From: Pseudanabaena sp. UBA1465
Lineage (GTDB): Bacteria; Cyanobacteriota; Cyanobacteriia; Pseudanabaenales; Pseudanabaenaceae
Reading direction: 5' to 3'
Length of the DNA: 20,489 nt
Assembly: GCA_002325645.1 (NCBI GenBank)
Contig: DCSN01000258.1
Span: 2,495 to 22,983, forward strand
The translations under genes were made by a program, and so were the position numbers. Positions 8,078 through 13,650 of this stretch are shown here, in pieces. The notes under the pieces are model-generated. The model searched no databases and was not told the origin of the DNA. It saw only the letters and a list, made by a program, of their open reading frames with translations. The stretch's first letter is position 1. The number at the start of each line of letters is the position of its first letter.

Positions 8078-10492
8078 CTATAGACAAACTGCGATCGCAA
8101 TCTCTTCACCCGCATATTTAGCAAGATCAATCAACTTCTCTGTAACGACTTCACCATTAACCGTCATCTGTTTGACCTCACTATGATTAGTCACCGTCAG
8201 CGAGAGAAGCTTACCGCGAAACTTGCGCTGAGCCGTAAAGCCAGACCATGACCCAGGAATTTTGGGATCGATGATCATGCCGTCAAAGGTGGGCTGGAAT
8301 CCTAAAATATAATCGATGCCAATGCGTAACATCCAAACGGCAGTGCCTGTGAGCCATGAATGGCTTGCCTGACCTTGGGTTTCGTGATCGGGACTGGTTA
8401 CATATTCAGGATAAACATACGGCTCCGTTTCAAAGCGATCGCATTTCGCATCAGTCGCCTGTGAGGAATTAATCGGCATCATGCGGCGATAGATTTCCCA
8501 TCCAAATTCCACATCACCATTAAGAATCGAAGCCAACACAAACCATGAGGAAGCATGGTTGAATACTGCGCCATTTTCTTTTTTACCCGCAACGCAACGG
8601 CTAATTAATCCGACCGTATCATCAATTTCCGTAAAGGGCGGCGCGACAATCTGCATCCCAAAGGGGGTAGCCAAATATTCGCGACTACTGGACATTGCTT
8701 TATCGGCTCGTTCTTTCGGCGCGAGTTCCGAAATCACTGCCCATGATTGCGCGTTCAAAAAGATTTTGCCCTGACTAGCACTCGATACACCAATCGGTTC
8801 GCCATTATCACGGAAGGCGCGTAAATACCAGTCACCATCCCAACAGATATCGTTAGTCACTTGGCGCAGATGTTCATAGAATTTTTGGAATCTATCGAGA
8901 GCTTCGCGATCGCCTTGATGTTCGCAGACAGGCAATGATTTATTCAACACATAGCCCAAGAAGAAAGCGCCCCAAGTGGTTTCGCCCTTACCCTGTGAAC
9001 CCACATGATCGAGGGTGTCATTCCAATCACCTGTGAAAATACGCGGCATTCCGCGATCGCCTGTATTAGCGATCGCAAAGTCTAGCGCTCTCACCAAATG
9101 CTCATAGACTGTGCCTGAAGTATCATCATGGTAAGGAACCATTTCTGCTAAAATCGAAAAGTCTCCCGTTTCCTTAAGATATTCGACAATGCCAAAGGGA
9201 ATCCACAAAGGCGTATCGGAATGGTTAGTGCGTTCACCTGTGTTGGTTAGCACAAAATAATTATGTAAAGTCGAACCATCCTTAAATTGGAAGTTGAGCG
9301 CTTTAATTAATCTCTCCCGCACTCGCTCAGGATCGACCATGACCACACCCAGAATATCTTGGAAGCGATCGCGCATCCCTGTCCCAAACAGCAATCCACC
9401 GTGATAGTATCCCGAATTTCGCGCCATATCAAAAGTAACAGCCGCCTGATACTGATTCCAGACATTGATCATCGCATTAAAGGCTGCATCGGGTGTTTGC
9501 ACCTGCACACAGGACAAGTGCTGATCCCATTTTTGTCTTAAATTATTGAAATAGTTATCAACTATTTCAATAATCTTACTCCCCTCTCCTGCGGGAGAGG
9601 GGCTGGGGGTGAGGGTGGGACTTTCTCCCTTTGGAGCAATCTCCAAAGTCACGGCAAAATCAATAGAACTATTCGCCGCCAAATTAATCTTCGACTGCAA
9701 AGCTACCACAGGATCGCCAGCCGTGATTTCTGTGTTTTTCATCACGCCTGTTTCCACAGCCACAGGATTTGATTCCGATCGCCATCTACCGATAAAAGTA
9801 TCTAAACTGCTATCAAAACCTGAAATGGGCAAACTTTGCGAGAAATAAATTTGATACTTCCAATCAATATTGGGTTGTTTAACGGAAACGCCTTTATTCA
9901 AAACCCAATAGCGGCGCGTAGCGACCAATGCTTGTAGATCTTTATCAAAATGAATATCGGTGAAATGCTTATCATTCGGTTGATTGATCTGATCGTTGAG
10001 AGCATTCCCCATGAGCAATTCTAAAAAAGAATAAATCTCTAAATCTCGCGCCTGTCCCGATAGTTCCGTTAACTTCACGCGCCAAATTTCAGCATTAGTA
10101 TCGGTGGGAACGAAATAAGTAATTTCGCCACGAATTCCGTTAATCTCGGTGGTGATTTTGGTGTAGCCTTGACCATGCCGACATTCATAGAAGTCATAGT
10201 TTAAATCAATCGTAGGCGACCAACTCAGTGACCAATATGCGCCCGTTGCAGTATCTTTGACCATCACATAGCGTCCTGGACGATCCCAAGGCAGGCAGTT
10301 ATAGCGCATACGGCTAATACGGTTGTCACGGGGCGATTCCAAAAAGCTAAAGCCGCCACCTGTATGGGAAATTAGCCCTGCATATTGGCTGTTCCACATA
10401 TAGTTAAACCAAGGGCGCGGGGTGCGCGGATCTGTAATCACAAATTCGCGATAATCTTCGGTGTAATAGCCGTACTGGTTTGCGATCGCCAC
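8078..10492 (-). CDS. GH94-family (cellobiose-phosphorylase-like) sugar phosphorylase
   Basis: An 804-residue protein close to the usual length of cellobiose and chitobiose phosphorylases. The N-terminal beta-sandwich is recognisable (YGYYTEDYREFVITDP, PRPWFNYMWN). The (alpha/alpha)6 domain has RDRFQDILG near 374 and GDWNDTLD at 488-495; the last Asp of DWND is the expected general acid. SQGKGET follows. Such enzymes split beta-glycosidic disaccharides with phosphate, or run in reverse; the substrate here cannot be read from sequence. The start is GTG 10492, with AGGA about 14 bases upstream and no better ATG. Residues 292-316, between the two domains, are encoded by a palindrome and a dispersed GC-rich repeat that look inserted. 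No signal peptide is seen. Confidence 0.9.
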   Translation of the reverse strand: MAIANQYGYYTEDYREFVITDPRTPRPWFNYMWNSQYAGLISHTGGGFSFLESPRDNRISRMRYNCLPWDRPGRYVMVKDTATGAYWSLSWSPTIDLNYDFYECRHGQGYTKITTEINGIRGEITYFVPTDTNAEIWRVKLTELSGQARDLEIYSFLELLMGNALNDQINQPNDKHFTDIHFDKDLQALVATRRYWVLNKGVSVKQPNIDWKYQIYFSQSLPISGFDSSLDTFIGRWRSESNPVAVETGVMKNTEITAGDPVVALQSKINLAANSSIDFAVTLEIAPKGESPTLTPSPSPAGEGSKIIEIVDNYFNNLRQKWDQHLSCVQVQTPDAAFNAMINVWNQYQAAVTFDMARNSGYYHGGLLFGTGMRDRFQDILGVVMVDPERVRERLIKALNFQFKDGSTLHNYFVLTNTGERTNHSDTPLWIPFGIVEYLKETGDFSILAEMVPYHDDTSGTVYEHLVRALDFAIANTGDRGMPRIFTGDWNDTLDHVGSQGKGETTWGAFFLGYVLNKSLPVCEHQGDREALDRFQKFYEHLRQVTNDICWDGDWYLRAFRDNGEPIGVSSASQGKIFLNAQSWAVISELAPKERADKAMSSSREYLATPFGMQIVAPPFTEIDDTVGLISRCVAGKKENGAVFNHASSWFVLASILNGDVEFGWEIYRRMMPINSSQATDAKCDRFETEPYVYPEYVTSPDHETQGQASHSWLTGTAVWMLRIGIDYILGFQPTFDGMIIDPKIPGSWSGFTAQRKFRGKLLSLTVTNHSEVKQMTVNGEVVTEKLIDLAKYAGEEIAIAVCL
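9542..9615. repeat. Palindrome plus dispersed GC-rich repeat inside the GH94 gene
   Basis: Positions 9542-9574 form a perfect 15-bp hairpin with an ATC loop. Seven bases further, 9581-9615 is a C-rich/G-rich element with its own 9-bp inverted repeat (9581-9589 with 9594-9602). On the minus strand it reads as LTPSPSPAGEG. From memory, this GC-rich element belongs to a short repeat family found at many sites in cyanobacterial and other genomes. Here it stays in frame in the linker between the phosphorylase domains. Confidence 0.75.
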
Positions 10493-10544
10493 GATGAGAA
10501 ATGTTCCTATAGTTGATGGTTATTACCCATTGAACCATTATTTT

Positions 10545-10590
10545 TCAACTTCTCACCAAAATTGCGATCGCGCAGATGCTCAACCCTCTT
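10545..10590. repeat. Direct repeat, copy A (3'-end repeat of the Uma2 pseudogene)
   Basis: About 46 bp that match 11382-11426 with a few substitutions and one indel. On the minus strand it contains GAGGGTTGAGCAT. The TGA of the Uma2 pseudogene lies in it, so the last two residues (EG) and the stop are repeat-derived. Confidence 0.72.
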
Positions 10591-10693
10591 GGCTAATCTC
10601 ATTGTCATTTGTCAGTACTAGTCCTCGATAAATTTGGGCGATCGCAAAGGTGAGATTGATGCTCTTTAGCTCGATCATGTCCTCTTCTTTATA

Positions 10694-10802
10694 GTTACAG
10701 CAATTTTCGATCAAAAGAACTACAAGAAAATGTTTAAAAGTGTTGCTTCGCAACACTTTTAAACATTTTCTTGGTTTGGTTTTGAGCGCAAAGCCCTGTA
10801 AC
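10694..10802. mobile_element. 109-bp imperfect palindromic element inserted in the Uma2 gene
   Basis: Two 53-base arms (10694-10746 and 10750-10802) pair without any gap at 43 of 53 positions around a 3-base loop. The inner 24 bp (10723-10746 with 10750-10773) are perfect, and the outer ends are GTTACAG/CTGTAAC. It has no coding capacity. Precise removal rejoins the Uma2 frame, which supports insertion. No clear target duplication is seen. On the minus strand the tip reads GCGAAGC, known as an unusually stable DNA mini-hairpin. It could be a MITE or a REP-like unit moved by a transposase elsewhere. Confidence 0.75.
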
Positions 10803-10817
10803 AATTATCCATTCACT

Positions 10818-10837
10818 ATTATCTTTTATTATCTTTT
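10818..10837. repeat. 10-bp tandem duplication causing a frameshift
   Basis: ATTATCTTTT occurs twice in a row. Loss of one copy would restore the Uma2 reading frame into SEWII. It therefore looks like a slippage duplication that helped inactivate the gene. Confidence 0.78.
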
Positions 10838-11355
10838 TTGTGATAGAGATCTATTTTAATGCTAGTAGAACTAACTAATAGATAGTCCTGCAATACAGGA
10901 TTATTGGCATATAGTCGAAATTTACTGCCGCGATCGTAGGCTTCGGTACTAGGTGATAAAACCTCGACAATTAGGGATGGATAGGTAATGTATTGAGTGG
11001 TGGCTTTGTCGCGATCGTCGCAGGTGACGCTGACATCGGGATAGGTGTAGTTTTGGGTTTTGACGATTTTTACTTTAACGTCAGAGTTCCCAACAATGCA
11101 GCTACTACCCTCTAGGTGAGAATCAAACATGGAAGTAAATCGAATGGCAATACGTCCATGATTAACACTGTCGCCACTCATGGCATAGACTTGTCCTTCA
11201 ATATATTCATGCTTATGTAGTTGCTTTTCTTCCTAAGTAAAGTATTCCTTAGGTGTGAGTTGAGGAAAGTTTTCTCTAGCCGCGATCATATTTTTTTAGG
11301 GATAAGAGATCTTTTACATTTTAATCGATCAAACACACATCACAAAAAAACGTAG

Positions 11356-11426
11356 GGGTTGAGCATTTGCGCGAACATCTCTCAACTCCCCACCAAAATC
11401 TCGATCCGCAAATGCTCAACCCTCTT
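11356..11426. repeat. Inverted repeat with direct repeat copy B
   Basis: Perfect 16-bp arms at 11356-11371 and 11407-11422 enclose a 35-base loop. The segment 11382-11426 is the partner of the direct repeat at 10545-10590. The two copies bracket the Uma2 pseudogene. The minus-strand frame entering from 11562 also stops in this repeat with EG and TGA. Confidence 0.75.
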
Positions 11427-11562
11427 CATCTTCACGAGAAGGATCTTCCGTGAAATTTCTTTCATCAGGGTCGATTAGTTGATAGTGTTTCAAACTTGTT
11501 GGATTAGAAAATCCGATAAAAAGTGCAAAAACAAGCCAGCTATTGTTCCTAACTTCTGGGTT
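11416..11562 (-). pseudogene. Possible C-terminal remnant of an unknown membrane protein
   Basis: An open stretch of 48 codons with no start codon near its beginning follows a TAA at 11563-11565. It reads as a hydrophobic segment (SWLVFALFIGFSNP) followed by an acidic tail (LIDPDERNFTEDPSREDEEG) that ends in repeat copy B. The codon pattern looks protein-like, but half of it overlaps the 112-bp inverted repeat, and I do not recognise the protein. This could be chance. Confidence 0.25.
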
Positions 11563-11594
11563 TTATTTGCTCCCCCAACAAGTCTGAAACACTA
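11483..11594. mobile_element. 112-bp element with 20-bp terminal inverted repeats
   Basis: The arms 11483-11502 and 11575-11594 are complementary over 20 bp with one mismatch. The interior pairs weakly along its length, so the whole is an imperfect palindrome nearly the same size as the 109-bp element, with unrelated sequence. It lies in a gene-poor stretch. No transposase is encoded. A non-autonomous MITE-like unit is the best guess. Confidence 0.6.
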
Positions 11595-11637
11595 CCCGAA
11601 ATTCAGCGATCGCCTATCCAGTCACCAGATTAACAAT

Positions 11638-11724
11638 TCAGATTGATAAATCTCGTAAATAATAAAAGCGATCGCCTGTTTCTCCATCACTCTTATCTCT
11701 TCCCAAGTATCCCGCCTTTAGCAT
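11638..11724 (-). CDS. 28-codon ORF made of the 3' repeat, after vapC
   Basis: One base after the vapC stop (TGAAATG), an ATG opens a 28-codon frame that reads MLKAGYLGRDKSDG, then GDRFYYLRDLSI and TGA. This is the same peptide that forms the C-termini of the proteins at 12436-12726 and 13651-14985. Tight coupling to vapC makes translation possible, but there is no independent ribosome site and no evidence of function. The match could simply be a by-product of the repeat. Confidence 0.35.
   Translation of the reverse strand: MLKAGYLGRDKSDGETGDRFYYLRDLSI
11651..11716. repeat. 3'-end cassette repeat, copy 1
   Basis: A 66-bp core shared with 12452, 13001 and 13664, with only a few substitutions and no indels in the core. 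Homology upstream of the GGCGGGATA motif (minus sense) is lost in this copy. It includes GCGATCGC in an almost palindromic AAAA...TTTT setting. It lies immediately 3' of vapC. Confidence 0.88.
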
Positions 11725-11725
11725 T

Positions 11726-12136
11726 TCACAATCTCTTTAGTAATTCTTGAACAGAGTATACAGGGATAGTTGAACTTACAAATCCTTTAGCATCACGGGT
11801 TACTATTGCATCTAAGTTTTGAGCGATCGCACTATAAATTTGGACAGCATCTTCAAAATCTGTTAAGCCAGATGTAAATGCTGCCTCTAAGACATTTCGA
11901 TTGATTGGACAAATAGTCATGGTTTCTAAGGTACTGGAAACTGCTTCTCTTGCGAGTTCTAGGCTGCGAGTATGTTTACGAGCAATGTAGAAAATATCGG
12001 TCAGGGTTGTAGCGGTCACATAGCCAATGATTTGTCCAGAGTCGATCGCGGCAAACAGTTCTTCTGCATCCTTTTTAAAAGGTTCTCTTTCTAACAAAAA
12101 ATCAAGTAGAACATTTGTGTCAACAAGAACTTTCAT
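11726..12136 (-). CDS. vapC: PIN-domain toxin, VapC-like
   Basis: A 136-residue PIN-domain ribonuclease. The expected acidic metal ligands are all present: D6 in VLVDTN, D47 in TTLTDIF, D96 in LTDFEDA and D115 in VTRDAKGF. VapC toxins cleave tRNA or rRNA when their antitoxin is lost. The upstream antitoxin gene stops at TAATG, sharing one base with this start, so translation is coupled. The gene is followed by repeat copy 1. It looks intact. Confidence 0.9.
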   Translation of the reverse strand: MKVLVDTNVLLDFLLEREPFKKDAEELFAAIDSGQIIGYVTATTLTDIFYIARKHTRSLELAREAVSSTLETMTICPINRNVLEAAFTSGLTDFEDAVQIYSAIAQNLDAIVTRDAKGFVSSTIPVYSVQELLKRL

Positions 12137-12363
12137 TAGAGGTATTTCTCCATGCGATGCTGTTCTAACATTGCTCCGACTTCAGCATCGGTCGGGGATG
12201 GCTGACTAGTTTTGAGTAAACCTTTCATGCGGCTGATTGCTTGGGTTCGCGTAGGTTTTGAAATTGGAGTTTCTTGAATCGAATCGATGATAGAGCGCAT
12301 AAGTTCTAGGCGATCGCTTACAGGCAATTTACGCACCTGATTTTTAAGTTCTTGCAATAGCAT
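12136..12363 (-). CDS. Probable antitoxin of the VapC pair
   Basis: A 75-residue protein, MLLQELKNQVRKLPVSDRLE and onward, with a helical N-terminus (LPVSDRLELMRSIIDSI) like the small proteins that precede PIN toxins in cyanobacteria. It is followed by a basic/Pro-rich linker and an amphipathic C-terminal helix likely to bind the toxin. ATG 12363 has GGAG eight bases upstream; the longer frame to 12432 lacks such a site. Its function is inferred from position and shape. Confidence 0.8.
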   Translation of the reverse strand: MLLQELKNQVRKLPVSDRLELMRSIIDSIQETPISKPTRTQAISRMKGLLKTSQPSPTDAEVGAMLEQHRMEKYL

Positions 12364-12435
12364 AGTTTTACTCCAGTTGGTCTGTTTTAGTAGACTAGCG
12401 TAGATGATTTTAACGTTTTTGGTAAATGTCACTTA

Positions 12436-12726
12436 TTATCGTATCAATAAGTCTCGTAAGTAATAAAAGCGATCGCCTTTTTCTCCATCACCCTTAACTC
12501 TTCCCAAATATCCCGCCAATGGTGAAGAAAGCTCGATTCCACTCTCTTTAACATTGCTTAACAAAGATCGTTTAATTCTTTTTGTCTGGGTTGTTATCAG
12601 TCCAATTATTATGTCAGGACGAATATTATGATAGGTTTGCGAGGATAGAATAACAGCAGGACGGCGTTTGACACCTGTTACAGCAGGAAAATCATCGGTA
12701 ATAATATCACCAGATTTAAGATTCAT
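12436..12726 (-). CDS. PemK/MazF-like toxin, C-terminal half replaced by the repeat peptide
   Basis: Residues 1-51 match the N-terminal half of a PemK/MazF-like toxin: SGDIITDDFPAVTG, the RRPAVILSS strand with the conserved Arg, and IIIGLITTQT. Family members usually continue for another 50-60 residues with a PSV/RA strand and a GRL segment. Here, from about residue 64, the sequence is the repeat peptide (IELSSPLAGYLGR, GDRFYYLRDLLIR) and then stops. The catalytic Arg and Thr of the first half are present, but the missing strands probably spoil folding or RNA cleavage. ATG 12726 overlaps the antitoxin stop by four bases (ATGA). The reading of lost function is inference. Confidence 0.82.
   Translation of the reverse strand: MNLKSGDIITDDFPAVTGVKRRPAVILSSQTYHNIRPDIIIGLITTQTKRIKRSLLSNVKESGIELSSPLAGYLGRVKGDGEKGDRFYYLRDLLIR
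12452..12538. repeat. 3'-end cassette repeat, copy 2
   Basis: The core 12452-12517 plus a 21-bp extension to 12538 is shared nearly base for base with copy 4. It is translated in frame as the C-terminus of the PemK-like protein. Confidence 0.9.
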
Positions 12727-12956
12727 GATGCGATCGCCTCTTCTTCAAAAATGTCTTGGGTGAAGTTTTGCATAGAAAAGGCAGCTATTTCTAACTGATC
12801 TTCTTCTGTCCAAGTGTCACTATCATCAATGATATTTTTATCAAGGTTAGTTAATCCATTTAAAATGAGGGCAGCTAGTTGTAATCGGGCATTTGGCGGC
12901 AGTTTACGAGTGATTTCAATATAAACCTCTTGAACGGATTGATTGACTATAAGCAT
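12723..12956 (-). CDS. Probable antitoxin of the PemK-like pair
   Basis: A 77-residue acidic protein starting at ATG 12956 with AGGAG eight bases upstream. It has a helical N-terminal half (QSVQEVYIEITRKLP, RLQLAALILNGL) and an acidic C-terminus (DDSDTWTEEDQLE, FEEEAIAS), as in small antitoxins that bind a basic toxin. The open frame extends to 13037, but that part is repeat copy 3 read in another frame, so the longer start is rejected. The 4-base overlap with the downstream toxin supports a TA pair. The exact family is not recognised. Confidence 0.78.
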   Translation of the reverse strand: MLIVNQSVQEVYIEITRKLPPNARLQLAALILNGLTNLDKNIIDDSDTWTEEDQLEIAAFSMQNFTQDIFEEEAIAS

Positions 12957-13000
12957 TGTTTGTACTCCTGTGTTTTGTTTAATTTTAATTAGATGGCAGG

Positions 13001-13087
13001 TCTCGCAGGTAGTAAAAGCGATCGCCTTTTTCTCCATTACCCTTAACTCTTCCCAAATATCCCGCCAATGGCGAAAAAATCAGGCTT
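13001..13087. repeat. 3'-end cassette repeat, copy 3
   Basis: The core is 13001-13066, with a diverged extension to 13087. It starts four bases after the stop of the 13092-13313 gene and is out of frame with it. The peptide frame (SPLAGYLGR, GDRFYYLRDL) is still open but has no ATG, so this copy is probably untranslated. Confidence 0.88.
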
Positions 13088-13091
13088 TAGA

Positions 13092-13313
13092 TTAGGCGGC
13101 GTAGCTATAAACAGGTGTTTGAATTACGCGCTTTGGTTTTTGATCGTCCAAAATAATTTGTTGCAAAAGTGCCACGGTTGATGGAGCAAAAAATTGTTCT
13201 CCTGTTTCTTCGTTTACGCGAGCAGGAACGTTCTCAATTAGGATGAATTTGCCGTTTAGTTCTAACGAGTAAGTTACGCGCTTTTCGATAAGTTGTTCTT
13301 GATCATTATTCAT
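13092..13313 (-). CDS. MqsA/YgiT-like antitoxin without zinc finger
   Basis: A 73-residue protein. YSLELNGKFILIENVPARVN, EETGEQFFAPSTV and KPKRVIQTPVYSYA are characteristic of the YgiT-type family paired with DUF4258 toxins in cyanobacteria. In longer relatives two CxxC motifs bind zinc; no Cys is present here. The start overlaps the stop of the upstream DUF4258 gene by eight bases, so the order is toxin first, antitoxin second, as in mqsRA. It probably neutralises the neighbour; the name is by family resemblance. Confidence 0.8.
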   Translation of the reverse strand: MNNDQEQLIEKRVTYSLELNGKFILIENVPARVNEETGEQFFAPSTVALLQQIILDDQKPKRVIQTPVYSYAA

Positions 13314-13635
13314 TGTTTGTTCTCCTTACTGTGAAGTTGTTATTCCATTTATTTGGATCGGGTTCGTATACTGTGATAATTTTAACCAATGGGCGGCTGG
13401 GATAGCTGCTTTGGATATGAATTGTTCTACCAGTTTGAGTTATGCCACAAATGAGGCAGCTAGGAGCGTATTTGTCATTGGGATAGTCTTCGATGATTTG
13501 ACCGTTAGCGATCGCTTCTACAATTTCATGCAGGCGAATCTGACGAATAATAGATTGATCGACGGCGTGTTTAGAAAGCTCAAACTGTTCGCTGGCAATT
13601 TTGGTTTGAATATCTTGAATCATAGGCATGAGCAT
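13306..13635 (-). CDS. DUF4258 protein, probable toxin (MqsR-like position)
   Basis: A 109-residue protein. DUF4258 features are SKHAVDQSIIRQI, LHEIVEAIANGQIIEDYP, APSCLICGITQTGRTIHI and ITVYEPDPNKW. Such proteins are small RelE/MqsR-like folds placed next to YgiT-type antitoxins. No biochemical activity is proven by sequence. The first ATG (13635) is used; ATG 13623 (MIQDIQ) is equally possible, and neither has a strong ribosome site. It begins 15 bases after the stop of the nuclease gene and may be part of its transcript. Confidence 0.8.
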   Translation of the reverse strand: MLMPMIQDIQTKIASEQFELSKHAVDQSIIRQIRLHEIVEAIANGQIIEDYPNDKYAPSCLICGITQTGRTIHIQSSYPSRPLVKIITVYEPDPNKWNNNFTVRRTNNE

Positions 13636-13650
13636 ATATTGAGTAATTTT

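Larger units (their letters stand above)
10580..11289 (-). pseudogene. Uma2 (DUF820) family endonuclease-like protein, disrupted
   Basis: Uma2 proteins are PD-(D/E)XK-fold proteins of about 190 residues, common in cyanobacteria. The frame opens at ATG 11289 and reads ENFPQLTPKEYFT, then TAG at 11233-11235 where the family usually has Trp, then EEKQLHKHEYIEGQVYAMSG. The middle is good family sequence (SDVKVKI, YPDVSVTCDD, SLIVEVLSPSTEAYDRG, DYLLVSS). At 10818-10837 a 10-bp tandem duplication shifts the frame. Undoing it gives KKDNSEWII. A 109-bp palindromic element (10694-10802) follows, and removing it joins SEWII to YKEEDMIELKSINL and AQIYRGLVL, the family C-terminus. The open frame at 10580-10804 is thus a tail, not a separate gene. 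Translation from ATG 11181 could still give a 120-residue truncated protein. Confidence 0.85.

Noticed and set aside
10580..10804. Separate 74-residue hypothetical gene
   Set aside because: Its second half is the C-terminus of Uma2 and its first half is the palindromic insert.
12957..13037. Longer start for the antitoxin at 12723
   Set aside because: The extra 27 residues are repeat copy 3 in a different frame; ATG 12956 has a good ribosome site.
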